A DNA stretch of 64,000 nt. It comes from Sphingobacterium corticibacterium. Lineage in GTDB: Bacteria > Bacteroidota > Bacteroidia > Sphingobacteriales > Sphingobacteriaceae. Position 1 is the stretch's first letter. The number at the start of each line of letters is the position of its first letter. Below are positions 9,263 to 18,856 of the stretch, in pieces. Both the position numbers and the translations under genes were made by a program. Below the pieces are notes generated by a model. The model saw only the letters and a program-made list of their open reading frames with translations. It ran no database searches and was not told the DNA's origin. The stretch is from positions 186,001-250,000 of the forward strand of contig NZ_SGIT01000003.1 in assembly GCF_004208525.1 (NCBI RefSeq). The letters run 5' to 3'.

Positions 9263-9659
9263 TTACGCTTGATTTAATTTTCTCTTCCACGATATCATCG
9301 TCTTCTTCTCCTTGCCATTTGCTTGTCACCTTACGGATGGTAAGGTTCATAAAAATCCTTTCCAGACTAGGTTCAAATGCACGCATGAGTAACACGAGCA
9401 CGAAGAATATAACACCCGTTAGCAGAAACCCTAACGCATTACTTTCCAACACTTCTCCAAGGTAAAAGCCTAATGCTAATGAGCAGAAAAAAACAATGAA
9501 TAAAGTAAATACGATCCTAACGACATCCAGTACCAACGATCCCATTATTCGAGAACCTTTGGCTAAGCCTTTCAACTGCAATAGCTTTAACTGGGTGTCT
9601 ATATATTCTTTACCTTTTTGAAAGGTACCACTAAGCGAAAATTTTTCTTCTTCCATCAA
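9237..9659 (-). CDS. Holin-like (Phage_holin_3_6 type) membrane protein
   Basis: A 140-residue protein with two adjacent membrane helices (VLDVVRIVFTLFIVFFCSLA and LGFLLTGVIFFVLVLLM) between a charged N-terminus and a charged, acidic C-terminus. This is the pattern of the holin-X/Phage_holin_3_6 family, which despite its name is widespread as a chromosomal protein with no phage nearby. It lies between a YtxH gene (28 bp upstream) and a lysine-rich gene (26-base overlap). The combination is common in Bacteroidota and is usually seen as an envelope-stress cluster; that role is inferred. Confidence 0.75.
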   Translation of the reverse strand: MMEEEKFSLSGTFQKGKEYIDTQLKLLQLKGLAKGSRIMGSLVLDVVRIVFTLFIVFFCSLALGFYLGEVLESNALGFLLTGVIFFVLVLLMRAFEPSLERIFMNLTIRKVTSKWQGEEDDDIVEEKIKSSVNEEFTENK

Positions 9660-9687
9660 CTGTTTTTTTATGCTATTAATCGAGATG

Positions 9688-9969
9688 TTAGGCGTGTTCT
9701 TCTATTTCGTCATCCACCATAGTTTCCACTTCAGAAACTTTTGATTTAACTAAACCTATTAATTTATCCTTAAGTTCACTAAGTTGGTCAAACTGCTCTT
9801 CCGCCCGTTCTTTGATGGCATCACCTAAATCTGACAATGACTCGTTTATCTTATCCCTTGTCTCAGATCCTTTATCGGGAGCAAACAATAATCCTACAAT
9901 TGCTCCTGCTGCAAATCCTGCTAATAGCGCTGTTACTACTTTACTGTTATCATTCATATTTTTTGTCAT
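9688..9969 (-). CDS. YtxH domain protein
   Basis: A 93-residue YtxH-like protein with a single glycine-rich membrane helix (VVTALLAGFAAGAIVGLLFA), the family's PDKGSETRDKI segment straight after it, and an acidic amphipathic helical tail. YtxH proteins are small general-stress membrane proteins of unknown biochemical activity. The ATG at 9957 (MNDNSK) is an equally good start. It is the first gene of the three-gene minus-strand cluster and is divergent from the YifB gene across about 216 bp of AT-rich DNA. Confidence 0.85.
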   Translation of the reverse strand: MTKNMNDNSKVVTALLAGFAAGAIVGLLFAPDKGSETRDKINESLSDLGDAIKERAEEQFDQLSELKDKLIGLVKSKVSEVETMVDDEIEEHA

Positions 9970-10185
9970 TTAAATAATTCCCCATTTTACCCATGAAGAT
10001 TAGATAAGTTATACACATAACAAATAATCTTCGTAATCGTTTTAAAAATACAAAAGTATTTTGGGCTTCCGTATCCCTGCCAAAAAAGAAAACAGAAATC
10101 TTGCAAAAAGTAATACTTTTCTACGCTTTTTTTGTTTTCTCCTTTTTTTCACCTACTTTTAATTAACCATTTTAACATCACAGCT
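9970..10185. other. AT-rich divergent intergenic region
   Basis: About 216 bp between the ytxH-like and yifB-like starts. It must hold both promoters, but I find no convincing TTTG/TAnnTTTG pair. A short palindrome (AAAAGTAATACTTTT, near 10106-10120) is the only structured element I noticed. Confidence 0.4.
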
Positions 10186-11724
10186 ATGCTCGTCAAAACC
10201 TTTAGTAGTGCCGTATATGGCATAAATGCAACCACTGTTACGGTAGAAACACTCATTTGTCCTGGCCTACATTATTATATCGTCGGATTGCCCGATAGTG
10301 CGATCAAGGAAAGTCTACACCGTATTGAAAGCGCTATTACGAATGCAGGATACCGTATGCCTCGTCAAAAAATTGTTATCAATCTCGCTCCGGCCGCTAT
10401 TCGTAAAGAAGGATCTGGCTACGATTTGTCTATGGCAATCGGTATTTTAGCTGCTTCGGAACAGATCCGGGATACCTTATTAACAGATTATATTGTTTTA
10501 GGCGAATTATCGCTAGACGGCAATATCCAACCCGTCAGGGGTGTCTTACCCGTAGCCCTGCAAGCCAAAAAGGATGGGTTTAAGGGTATTATTTTACCCA
10601 CCGCCAACGGACGTGAAGCTGCAGCCGTCCAGGATCTGGAAGTCCTAGTTGCAGATAATTTAGAAGAAGTTATCCTTTTCTTTAATGGCCAACAGCAGTT
10701 AACGAGTATAGAGATCGATATTGAAAATGAATTCTTGCATCATATAAATAACTATGATGTCGATTTTGCCGACGTGAAAGGACAGGAAAATATAAAGAGG
10801 GCGTTGGAAATAGCAGCCGCAGGAGGGCACAATGTCATTTTAATTGGTCCACCCGGCGCTGGTAAAACCATGCTTGCCAAGCGTCTTCCGACGATCCTCC
10901 CGCCGCTGCTTTTAGGCGAATCACTTGAAACGACCAAAATCCATTCCGTTGCGGGTCAACTCCGTGCACTTTCCTCGCTCATGACGGCTCGCCCCTTCCG
11001 GGCTCCCCATCATACGACATCGGACGTTGCGCTCGTTGGTGGGGGAGCGTCTCCACAACCAGGAGAGATTTCACTCGCTCATCATGGTGTATTATTTTTG
11101 GATGAACTTCCGGAATTTAAAAGATCTGTTCTAGAAGTCATGCGGCAACCGCTAGAATCTCGAAATATTACGATTTCACGCGCCAAGTTCTCCATTGATT
11201 ACCCAGCTAGTTTCATGCTGATTGCCGCTATGAATCCCTGTCCATGTGGCTATTATAACCATCCAGAAAAAGAATGCATCTGCGGCAGCGCCATTGTACA
11301 CCGCTATCTAAACAAAATTTCTGGTCCTTTATTGGATCGTATAGATTTACATGTGGAGGTCACACCTGTTGAATTTAACGAGCTTTCTACCAACAGAAAT
11401 ACGGAGACCAGCGAGATTATTAGGGAAAGGGTTATACGAGCACGCAAAATTCAAGCAGAGCGCTTTACAAGTTTTGCGGATATCCATAGCAATGCACAGA
11501 TGAACACACCCACCGTACACCAAGTATGTCAAGTCAGCGACTCAGGCAAGAAACTTTTGCGGGCCGCCATGGAACGTCTCGGACTTTCGGCTCGGGCGTA
11601 TGACCGTATTTTAAAAGTATCGCGCACCATCGCTGATATGGATGGTTCAATGCAAATTGAAAACCAACATCTGGCCGAAGCCATTCACTTTAGAAGTTTA
11701 GATCGAGAAAATTGGGCCGGGTGA
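10186..11724 (+). CDS. YifB/ComM-family Mg-chelatase-like AAA+ ATPase
   Basis: The ATG at 10186 (MLVKTFSSAVYGINA) gives 512 residues, the normal family length; an upstream ATG at 10132 would add 18 unconserved residues. An N-terminal Lon-protease-like S5 domain is followed by the Mg_chelatase AAA+ core with Walker A GPPGAGKT and Walker B VLFLDELPE. A zinc-type cluster NPCPCGYY...CICG and the C-terminal helical domain come next. ComM in Vibrio and Haemophilus is a hexameric helicase that promotes branch migration during integration of transformed DNA. The same role here is an inference from family membership. It converges with the rhomboid gene with a 6-bp gap. Confidence 0.92.
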   Translation: MLVKTFSSAVYGINATTVTVETLICPGLHYYIVGLPDSAIKESLHRIESAITNAGYRMPRQKIVINLAPAAIRKEGSGYDLSMAIGILAASEQIRDTLLTDYIVLGELSLDGNIQPVRGVLPVALQAKKDGFKGIILPTANGREAAAVQDLEVLVADNLEEVILFFNGQQQLTSIEIDIENEFLHHINNYDVDFADVKGQENIKRALEIAAAGGHNVILIGPPGAGKTMLAKRLPTILPPLLLGESLETTKIHSVAGQLRALSSLMTARPFRAPHHTTSDVALVGGGASPQPGEISLAHHGVLFLDELPEFKRSVLEVMRQPLESRNITISRAKFSIDYPASFMLIAAMNPCPCGYYNHPEKECICGSAIVHRYLNKISGPLLDRIDLHVEVTPVEFNELSTNRNTETSEIIRERVIRARKIQAERFTSFADIHSNAQMNTPTVHQVCQVSDSGKKLLRAAMERLGLSARAYDRILKVSRTIADMDGSMQIENQHLAEAIHFRSLDRENWAG

Positions 11725-11730
11725 AAAAAT

Positions 11731-12360
11731 CTAAAAAAATTGGCTAATAAGGTGGCCAATGGACCAAGGATAAAGCAATATAGTCAATCCTATACCTGCC
11801 AAAGCACCAAACAAATGCGCATCGTGATTGATATTATCATACGCCTTTTTGGAAGCCCAGATACAATACCCTAGAAACAGGAATGCAAACAAATACGCCG
11901 GTATCGGAATAACCATAAAGAGTCCCAACATTGCTTTCGGCTGAAACATAATAAAGCTAAAAAGTACGGCACAAATCGCACCCGATGCACCTAAACTATA
12001 ATAACCAGAATTGTTTTTTTGCCGAATTAGTGTAGGTATATCGCTAAGAACTAAGCTAACGATATAAAGTCCTGCAAAAAGCACATGACCCAATGCTCCA
12101 CTAAATTGGACAAACATATTCTCCAGACCGAATCCGAAGTAATAGAACGTCATCATATTGAAAATAAGATGCATCCAATCTTTATGGATTAAGCCACTCG
12201 TAAAAACCATATACCATTTTGACTTATCTCTATACAATGTATAGGGATGGAGCATTAATTTCGTATACCATTGCGGATTGGAAAAAACATATAAGCTCAA
12301 TCCTATTGTCAAGACAAAAATCACGGAAGCAACAGGAGTCGCATAAAGGTAATATAACAT
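11731..12360 (-). CDS. Rhomboid family intramembrane serine protease
   Basis: A 209-residue six-helix rhomboid. The catalytic dyad is visible: Ser126 in GASGA and His182 in DAHLFGAL, with Asn68 in HLIFNMM as the conserved loop-helix residue. Rhomboids cleave transmembrane segments within the inner membrane; no substrate can be inferred. It lies 12 bp downstream of the LUD-domain gene on the same strand and may be cotranscribed with it. It converges with the YifB gene. Confidence 0.93.
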   Translation of the reverse strand: MLYYLYATPVASVIFVLTIGLSLYVFSNPQWYTKLMLHPYTLYRDKSKWYMVFTSGLIHKDWMHLIFNMMTFYYFGFGLENMFVQFSGALGHVLFAGLYIVSLVLSDIPTLIRQKNNSGYYSLGASGAICAVLFSFIMFQPKAMLGLFMVIPIPAYLFAFLFLGYCIWASKKAYDNINHDAHLFGALAGIGLTILLYPWSIGHLISQFF

Positions 12361-12372
12361 AAAGTCTGCTGG

Positions 12373-13020
12373 TTAAAATCTGTCTTCTATTAAAAAGACA
12401 TATAGTTCTTTGGAGCCATGCGCACCTAACCCCAACATTTTCTCCCCGTCTGCCGTTCGACTGGGCCCAGTTATCGTTGAAATCATAGATGGAAACTTAT
12501 CTCCATATTTTTCTTTTATACGTTGTAATCCATGTTTAATATCCATGACTAATTGGGAAGCTTTAGCCACCACAATATGAATAGGTGGATAGATACTCAA
12601 TCGACGCCCCGCCTCATTCCCATTAGACAACATAATACTTCCATTGCGTGCAATAAGTGCTTCACAAGTTGTAATTCCCGCATCTGCAGCGTCAAGTTGC
12701 TGATCGGTTGTATAAATCGGGAAACCGTATTGTCCCAATAATTTTTGTATACTAGGCTCCCACGCTAAAATCTTTTTTATCTGCAAGTTTTCGGCTAAAA
12801 GTATTAAATTTTCAATCAGCGAGATTTCGCCATCGCAATACACAAAATTGCCTGCAACTTGCGTAAACTCCCGTGCAAACGTAACATCCAACGGCTCCTC
12901 CTCATCTTTATAGAGGGGAGAATCCTCAAAATCACTATGCGGATTATCACGCTTCTGTAACAGCGCTTGACGAATCTTTTTAAGCATCCGCTCTTTAGCT
13001 GTTGTATTTCGAATATTCAT
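12373..13020 (-). CDS. LUD domain (LutC/YkgG-like) protein
   Basis: A 215-residue LUD-domain protein. Characteristic segments are DAADAGITTCEALIARNGSI in the middle and ISTITGPSRTADGEKMLGLGAHGSKELYVFLIE at the end, the latter marking the LutC branch. LutC takes part in LutABC lactate oxidation, but here no lutA or lutB is adjacent. The gene follows ftsH by 66 bp, a conserved arrangement in Bacteroidota in which its role is unclear. Confidence 0.88.
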   Translation of the reverse strand: MNIRNTTAKERMLKKIRQALLQKRDNPHSDFEDSPLYKDEEEPLDVTFAREFTQVAGNFVYCDGEISLIENLILLAENLQIKKILAWEPSIQKLLGQYGFPIYTTDQQLDAADAGITTCEALIARNGSIMLSNGNEAGRRLSIYPPIHIVVAKASQLVMDIKHGLQRIKEKYGDKFPSMISTITGPSRTADGEKMLGLGAHGSKELYVFLIEDRF

Positions 13021-13086
13021 TTATGTACCCCTTACGAATGAAACGTAAAGACTTCGTCGTCACCAAGCGCCATGCCAATTCGCTCC

Positions 13087-15141
13087 TTATTCTTCTGATT
13101 TTGTATCGTTGTTATTACTATCCTGTGGGAGATCCAACGGCAAATCCGTTTGTGGAACACCGCCGCCGTCAACACCGCCGTTTACAAATTCGTCATACGC
13201 CGTCCGATTTTCGAACGGACGTTTGCCTAAAATCTCTTCCAGGTCACTTTGAAACAGAATTTCTTTCTCCAATAGCTTTTCCGCGATTTTGATAAGGCCG
13301 TCTTGCTTGTCTAATAAAAGCTGTTTCGTTCTATCATACACCGCTGCGATTAAGTTTCGTACCTCTTGGTCGATTAACTCTGCCGTTTGATCAGAATAGG
13401 GTTTTTGGAACTGTGTTTCTCCAGCGCTATCACGGAAAGATACATTTCCTACTTTATCATTCATACCATATACAGCAGTCATGGCATACGCCAATTTGGT
13501 GATTCTTTCCAAATCATTTTGCGCGCCCGTACTGATACGGCTAAACGTAATATCTTCTGCGACTCGTCCTCCCATGGTCATACACATACTATCTAGCAAT
13601 TGCTCCGTCGTATATAAGAACTGCTCTTTCGGCAAATATTGTGCATATCCGAGTGCGGCAACACCACGCGGAACAATAGAAACCTTAACCAAGGGATCCG
13701 CAAACTCCAGGAACCAGCCAGCAATAGCATGGCCCGCTTCGTGATAAGCCACTATTTTCTTCTCTTCTGGAGAGATAATTTTATTTTTCTTTTCAAGCCC
13801 TCCGATAACCCTGTCAATGGCATCCTGGAAATCTTGCATATTAATAGACGCTTTATTTTTCCGAGCTGCGATCAATGCCGCTTCGTTACATACATTAGCG
13901 ATCTCTGCACCCGCAAAACCGGGTGTTTGTGCCGACAGCTTTTTCGCGTCCACTTCTTCTGCTAATTTCAACGGCTTTAAATGTACGTTAAATATATGCT
14001 CACGTCCGATCAAATCCGGCTTATCGATAGAAATCTGCCTATCAAATCTTCCGGGGCGCAACAACGCTTGATCCAATACATCTAGACGGTTGGTAGCGGC
14101 TAAAAGGATAACCCCTAAGTTCGTACCAAAACCATCCATTTCCACCAGTAATTGGTTTAATGTATTTTCGCGCTCGTCATTCCCTCCCATAACAGAGTTT
14201 TTACCACGAGCCCGACCGATCGCATCAATTTCGTCGATAAATATGATACAAGGCGCTTTTTCTTTAGCTTGTTTAAATAAGTCCCGTACACGCGATGCAC
14301 CAACACCCACAAACATTTCTACAAAATCCGATCCCGACAGGGAGAAAAATGGCACCTGAGCCTCTCCGGCTACAGCTTTTGCCAATAATGTTTTACCCGT
14401 TCCCGGAGGCCCTACAAGTAAGGCTCCTTTTGGAATTTTACCACCTAGATCCGTGTATTTCTTTGGGTTTTTCAGAAAGTCCACGATTTCCATAACCTCT
14501 GTTTTAGCCTCTTCCAATCCGGCGACATCATTGAATGTGATGTTTATTTGGGACTCTTTGTCAAAAAGCTGCGCTTTAGATTTTCCAATATTGAAAATCG
14601 CACCACCACCGGTACCAGCTCCTCCTCCCATACGACGCATCAACAACATCCATATGGCCACGATAATTAATAACGGGAGCATAAACGAAATAAACCAACC
14701 GGCCCAAGGATTAGACCTGTTTTCGTAATGAGGCTCAATACGGGGCTGATCTTCGGGCAGTCCAGCCTGTGATTTTTCCAGCTTTGCGTTTAAAATCACA
14801 TCGGAAGGCTCTGTAAACGTATATTGCGGTCCCATATCAGGAGATAACAATAGGGAATTCGGACTAGGTGCGACATTTTTATATTTGTCTTCCTTAAGTC
14901 TATCTTTTTTTATGTATACCTCTACCTCAACCAAATCATTGCTCTTAAAAGCGACCAATTTTTCTACATCGCCAGGCAACAGTATCTCTTTCTCAAATTT
15001 TGAATACGTAATTTCTTCGGTATTATCGCTACTAAAAAAGTACTGCAGTCCAAAGAACCCGAGGATAATCAATATCCATAACCACATCATATTAAATTTG
15101 GGTGGAACAGGAGTTACTTTTTTACTTGGAATTTTCTTCAT
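13087..15141 (-). CDS. ftsH: ATP-dependent zinc metalloprotease FtsH
   Basis: A 684-residue FtsH, the membrane-anchored hexameric AAA+ protease that degrades misfolded or regulated membrane and cytoplasmic proteins. It has two N-terminal membrane helices (about 18-36 and 148-167) flanking a periplasmic domain. Walker A GPPGTGKT is at 244-251, Walker B FIDEID at 301-306, the second region of homology ends with LLRPGRFDR, and the zinc-binding HEAGH is at 467-471. The C-terminus is asparagine- and glycine-rich. It lies 45 bp downstream of rsfS on the same strand, the usual Bacteroidota order. Confidence 0.98.
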   Translation of the reverse strand: MKKIPSKKVTPVPPKFNMMWLWILIILGFFGLQYFFSSDNTEEITYSKFEKEILLPGDVEKLVAFKSNDLVEVEVYIKKDRLKEDKYKNVAPSPNSLLLSPDMGPQYTFTEPSDVILNAKLEKSQAGLPEDQPRIEPHYENRSNPWAGWFISFMLPLLIIVAIWMLLMRRMGGGAGTGGGAIFNIGKSKAQLFDKESQINITFNDVAGLEEAKTEVMEIVDFLKNPKKYTDLGGKIPKGALLVGPPGTGKTLLAKAVAGEAQVPFFSLSGSDFVEMFVGVGASRVRDLFKQAKEKAPCIIFIDEIDAIGRARGKNSVMGGNDERENTLNQLLVEMDGFGTNLGVILLAATNRLDVLDQALLRPGRFDRQISIDKPDLIGREHIFNVHLKPLKLAEEVDAKKLSAQTPGFAGAEIANVCNEAALIAARKNKASINMQDFQDAIDRVIGGLEKKNKIISPEEKKIVAYHEAGHAIAGWFLEFADPLVKVSIVPRGVAALGYAQYLPKEQFLYTTEQLLDSMCMTMGGRVAEDITFSRISTGAQNDLERITKLAYAMTAVYGMNDKVGNVSFRDSAGETQFQKPYSDQTAELIDQEVRNLIAAVYDRTKQLLLDKQDGLIKIAEKLLEKEILFQSDLEEILGKRPFENRTAYDEFVNGGVDGGGVPQTDLPLDLPQDSNNNDTKSEE

Positions 15142-15186
15142 TACAATCTATTATATCTATTTCTTCTACTCTTACTTGCTAAACCT

Positions 15187-15561
15187 CTATGCGCTTTGGT
15201 ATGTTTCTACCTGCGCGTCACCCCACAAATCCTCTATGCCATAATGGCTCCTTTTTTCCGTTTTAAAGATATGAACAACGACATCTACAAAATCCAGCAG
15301 AATCCATTCACCATTGTTATGTCCCTCTTTCCGCCACGGTTCTTGCCCAAAGGCTTTGTAAACCTCTTCTTCTACACTATTCGCTATGGCATTGATTTGT
15401 GTTGCAGAATCCGCATGACAGATAACGAAATAATCAGATAAGGTGGCATTCACGTTCCGCATATCCATCCGCACAATATCATTACCTTTTTTCTCTTGCA
15501 TCCCGTGTACTACAACTTCTGCAAGTCTATCCGATAAATCCTTTTTTGTATCTTTATTCAT
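15187..15561 (-). CDS. rsfS: Ribosome silencing factor RsfS
   Basis: A 124-residue RsfS/Iojap protein of usual length. It binds ribosomal protein L14 and blocks subunit joining in poor nutrient conditions. The conserved core is present: DYFVICHADSATQINAIANSVEEEV, then EPWRKEGHNNGEWILLDFVDVVVHIF. It is the first gene of the rsfS-ftsH-LUD block and is divergent from birA with 28 bp between starts, so the two promoters overlap. Confidence 0.96.
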   Translation of the reverse strand: MNKDTKKDLSDRLAEVVVHGMQEKKGNDIVRMDMRNVNATLSDYFVICHADSATQINAIANSVEEEVYKAFGQEPWRKEGHNNGEWILLDFVDVVVHIFKTEKRSHYGIEDLWGDAQVETYQSA

Positions 15562-15589
15562 TAAAAAACATTAGTTTTGAACGATATTT

Positions 15590-16384
15590 ATGTCTTTAAA
15601 TATTTTTCCCTTGCAAAATAACACATTTTCCCGACTTTACCTTAGACAAAATTTAATTGTATTGGAAGAGGTAACATCTACTAACGATTATTTAAAACAA
15701 CTTTTGTCAAATATTAAGCCACTTCCCGAAGCAACTGCCATTATGGCAACCCACCAAGTAAAAGGAAAAGGTCAACGGGGAAATTCCTGGCTCGATAAAC
15801 CCTCCGAAACATTAGCTATAAGTTTCGCCTTATATCCAAAAGACTTCTCCACCCATCAATCGTTTAATCTAAATATGCTCGTTTGTTTGGCCGTCCAACG
15901 TTGGGCGTCCGCCTTACTTCCTGATGTGCAGATTAAATGGCCTAATGATATCTATATCCACGGTAAGAAATTAGGCGGGATATTAATCGAAAATCAATTA
16001 TCTGGACACCATATCCGTTCAAGTGTAATCGGTATCGGCATCAACATAAAACAACAAACCTTTCCCATCGTTATACAAAACAAAGCGACTTCACTTTATC
16101 TCGAAAAACCGACGACACCAACCAAACCCATCGAGCACTATGGTCTATCCCTTCTTTCTACTATAACAGCATGCTATGAGAACATAGATTTAAAAGATAC
16201 CCAGCAGCTACTGGATGCTTACAATAATTCGCTGTTTAGAAAAGGGATCCCAGCAATATATGAAGTAGAAGGAAAAACCGTCACGGGCATTATCCAGGGC
16301 GTGAAAAGTGATGGGAAATTAAACATCGTAATCGATAACCAAGAACGGCTATTTGATCTTCAGGGAATTCGTTTTAAGCTGTAA
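15590..16384 (+). CDS. birA: Biotin-[acetyl-CoA-carboxylase] ligase
   Basis: A 264-residue biotin protein ligase of the minimal, non-regulatory class: there is no N-terminal helix-turn-helix. It forms biotinyl-AMP and transfers biotin to carboxylase carrier proteins. The biotinyl-AMP-binding GKGQRGNSW and the catalytic KWPNDIYIHGKKLGGILIE are intact, as is the small C-terminal domain. It is divergent from rsfS. A Bacteroidota-type promoter for the next gene lies just behind its stop codon. Confidence 0.95.
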   Translation: MSLNIFPLQNNTFSRLYLRQNLIVLEEVTSTNDYLKQLLSNIKPLPEATAIMATHQVKGKGQRGNSWLDKPSETLAISFALYPKDFSTHQSFNLNMLVCLAVQRWASALLPDVQIKWPNDIYIHGKKLGGILIENQLSGHHIRSSVIGIGINIKQQTFPIVIQNKATSLYLEKPTTPTKPIEHYGLSLLSTITACYENIDLKDTQQLLDAYNNSLFRKGIPAIYEVEGKTVTGIIQGVKSDGKLNIVIDNQERLFDLQGIRFKL

Positions 16385-16408
16385 AGGTCATATCGCTTTG
16401 ACAATCTG

Positions 16409-16440
16409 TTTGCATATCGCTTTTACTATTCCTAAATTTG
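16409..16440 (+). promoter_or_regulatory. Bacteroidota-type promoter for the DsbD-alpha gene
   Basis: TTTG at 16409-16412 and TAAATTTG at 16433-16440 are separated by 20 bp and match the primary sigma consensus TTTG/TAnnTTTG. Transcription should begin near 16447, giving a leader of about 85 nt before the start at 16532. Confidence 0.7.
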
Positions 16441-16531
16441 AAGATCATTTTCAACACAGATTAGATTTAAACCTTATCGAGCAGAAATAGTCTTACATAA
16501 GAGAATCTAACGATTAAAAATAATTATTAGT

Positions 16532-16981
16532 ATGAAAAAATTAAGTCTATTAATTGTCATCGTATTATTTACTATGGCTAGTGGGGTGGCTCAAATATAT
16601 AAGCCTGTAAAATGGAGCGTTGCATCACAAAAATTAACGGACAAAGAAGCTGTCGTATTTATTAAAGCGACCATCGATAACGGCTGGCATATATACGGCT
16701 TGAATGCTCCTACCGGTGGACCAATTGCCACATCCTTTGCTTTCGGAGCATCTAAAGATTATAGCTTAAACGGAAAGGTTGCGGCACCTGCACCAAAGTC
16801 GAAATTTGAGAAAGTTTTTGATATGAATGTTCCATATTATACGAAAGAGGTTGTTTTCCAGCAGAAAATAAAGCTAAATAAAGGCCAAACAACGGTAAAA
16901 GGAACAGTTGAATTTATGGCTTGCGATGCGGAACGATGTTTACCTCCAGAAGAATACGCTTTCAACGTCACAATTAAGTAG
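16532..16981 (+). CDS. Secreted DsbD N-terminal (alpha) domain protein
   Basis: A 149-residue protein with a Sec signal peptide (about 1-20, ending GVAQ) and a single immunoglobulin-like DsbD-alpha domain. Its redox pair is Cys131 and Cys136 in CDAERC. In Enterobacteria this domain is the N-terminal part of DsbD and relays electrons from the membrane domain to periplasmic partners. Here it is a separate protein encoded 77 bp before dsbD, which starts directly with its membrane domain. A strong hairpin terminator separates the two genes, so the alpha protein may be made in excess. Confidence 0.85.
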   Translation: MKKLSLLIVIVLFTMASGVAQIYKPVKWSVASQKLTDKEAVVFIKATIDNGWHIYGLNAPTGGPIATSFAFGASKDYSLNGKVAAPAPKSKFEKVFDMNVPYYTKEVVFQQKIKLNKGQTTVKGTVEFMACDAERCLPPEEYAFNVTIK

Positions 16982-17004
16982 TAATTGTGAATATAAAAAA
17001 CGAT

Positions 17005-17032
17005 AAGGCGGTAAGTTTACTGCCTTTTTTTT
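17005..17032 (+). terminator. Rho-independent terminator after the DsbD-alpha gene
   Basis: Arms at 17005-17014 and 17017-17026 pair over ten positions (AAGGCGGTAA with TTACTGCCTT, one G-U pair). Eight T residues run from 17025 to 17032. It lies before dsbD on the same strand, so read-through or a second promoter is needed for dsbD. Confidence 0.8.
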
Positions 17033-17058
17033 ATTTTAGCAAAATATCTAAATAAGCT

Positions 17059-18771
17059 ATGCGTTCATTATTTCAGTACCTCATCGTACTACAAATTTTA
17101 ACACTTTCCTTATATACTCCGTCATTTGCTCAGCAAGATAGCCTAATCTCCTTTGATGATATAGAATTTACAGATGGTTCTATTGAATCAGGAGACGATA
17201 CCTTGTTAGAAGTGCCGGATGACCTAATCTTTGGAGATGGAATAGCCAGCAAAGAGGTGGATGGAGGAACGGCAGGTGATACGCCTATGCAACATGTAGA
17301 CGCCAGTGGTGCCGAACAGCAGTCTCTGTGGGGTATTTTTATTGCAGGTCTGCTCGGCGGGTTTGCGGCTTTTATCATGCCGTGTATATTTCCCATGGTC
17401 CCACTTACGGTCAGTTTCTTCACCAAGAAAGGTGGCTCTCGTACAAAAGGTGTATCACAAGCACTCCTATACGGATTATTCATCATCGTGATATATGTAG
17501 CTTTGGGTATGCTCATCACGATAGCATTTGGTTCCGATGCACTCAACGCCCTGTCTACCAACGGCTTTTTCAATTTCCTGTTCTTTCTTATTTTGGTAGT
17601 CTTCGCAGCTTCCTTTTTTGGCGCGTTCGAACTTACCTTGCCTAGTTCTTTTGTAAACAAGATAGATGCACAGTCAGATAGGGGCGGATTGCTAGGCTTG
17701 TTCTTTATGGCTTTCAGCTTGGCATTGGTATCGTTCTCATGTACAGGACCGATCATCGGCACACTGCTAGTAGAAGCGGCGTCCAAGGGTGAACGTCTCG
17801 GCCCTGCCGTGGGGATGTTAGGCTTCTCAATTGCATTGGCGATACCATTCGTGCTGTTCGCCTTTTTCCCCTCTATGTTGAAATCCTTACCTAAATCGGG
17901 CGGATGGCTTAACAGCGTCAAAGTGGTATTAGGCTTTTTAGAGTTGGCATTAGCGCTGAAATTCTTATCGAATGTGGATCTAGCTTATCACTGGAATTGG
18001 CTGGATAGAGAAGTGTTTTTAGCACTTTGGATAGCCATCTTCGGGTTATTAGGACTATATCTTATTGGCAAGCTCCGCTTTGCGCACGACAGCCGGCCAG
18101 GGCACCTCTCCGTGCCTCGAACCATATTGGCCATTATCGTATTCGCTTTTGTGATATATATGGTACCGGGCATGTGGGGAGCACCTTTAAAGTCAATCTC
18201 CGCATTTTTGCCTCCCTCGGCTACGCAGGACTTCGACCTTTCTACCGTAAACTTAGGTGTTGCCCCTACTGGGACAACCAGCGCTGGCAAACAGAAGAAA
18301 TACTATGAGATCTTCCATGAACGCGGCACGCCCAAGGGGTTCGACCCTTATTATGATTATCAAGAGGGACTTGCCGCAGCGAAAGAATCGAACAAGCCGG
18401 TGCTGATCGACTTTACAGGTTGGAACTGTGTAAATTGTCGCAAGATGGAGGCTAATGTGTGGACCGACCCTAAGGTAGCCGCCCTACTTCGGGAGGAGTT
18501 CGTAATGGTGGAATTGTTCGTAGACGACAGGACGGAACTATCTAAGGAGGAGCAATACATTTCGGAATACTCGGGCAAGCGTATTCGGACAATCGGCGCA
18601 AAGAACAGCGACTTCCAAGCTTCGGCATTCAATAGTAACTCGCAACCGTTGTATGTCATCGTAGACACAGCAGGCAACGTATTAATACCACCCAGTGGTG
18701 CAAACTACAATGTAAATAGCTATGCTGCTTATTTACAACAAGGTATCGACGTTTTTAACAACAAAGAGTAA
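17059..18771 (+). CDS. dsbD: Thiol:disulfide interchange protein DsbD (beta-gamma)
   Basis: A 570-residue inner-membrane electron carrier that passes reducing power from cytoplasmic thioredoxin to the periplasm. It has a signal peptide (1-24), an acidic linker to about 85, then eight membrane helices with the paired cysteines Cys109 (MPCIFPMVP) and Cys228 (SCTGPI). The periplasmic thioredoxin-like gamma domain has its active site Cys457-Val-Asn-Cys460. The alpha domain normally found at the N-terminus is missing and is supplied by the gene at 16532. This split arrangement is common in Bacteroidota. Confidence 0.95.
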   Translation: MRSLFQYLIVLQILTLSLYTPSFAQQDSLISFDDIEFTDGSIESGDDTLLEVPDDLIFGDGIASKEVDGGTAGDTPMQHVDASGAEQQSLWGIFIAGLLGGFAAFIMPCIFPMVPLTVSFFTKKGGSRTKGVSQALLYGLFIIVIYVALGMLITIAFGSDALNALSTNGFFNFLFFLILVVFAASFFGAFELTLPSSFVNKIDAQSDRGGLLGLFFMAFSLALVSFSCTGPIIGTLLVEAASKGERLGPAVGMLGFSIALAIPFVLFAFFPSMLKSLPKSGGWLNSVKVVLGFLELALALKFLSNVDLAYHWNWLDREVFLALWIAIFGLLGLYLIGKLRFAHDSRPGHLSVPRTILAIIVFAFVIYMVPGMWGAPLKSISAFLPPSATQDFDLSTVNLGVAPTGTTSAGKQKKYYEIFHERGTPKGFDPYYDYQEGLAAAKESNKPVLIDFTGWNCVNCRKMEANVWTDPKVAALLREEFVMVELFVDDRTELSKEEQYISEYSGKRIRTIGAKNSDFQASAFNSNSQPLYVIVDTAGNVLIPPSGANYNVNSYAAYLQQGIDVFNNKE

Positions 18772-18856
18772 AATATAACAGCATAAATAATCAATCTAAC
18801 AGGAGACCGCCCCAGCGTATGGGAACCTCTTATCAACAACTAAAAAATATAATTAG

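Noticed and set aside
9237..9659. Holin-like gene as evidence of a prophage
   Set aside because: No lysin, structural, integrase or attachment sequences are nearby, and this family is common in chromosomal stress clusters.
17130..17921. Open frame of 263 codons antisense to dsbD
   Set aside because: It covers the conserved DsbD membrane domain and encodes no credible protein.
18798..18832. Stem-like sequence (GAG-CCC ... GGG-CTC) between dsbD and pfkA
   Set aside because: The pairing is interrupted by several internal loops and no T run follows, so I do not call it a terminator or riboswitch.
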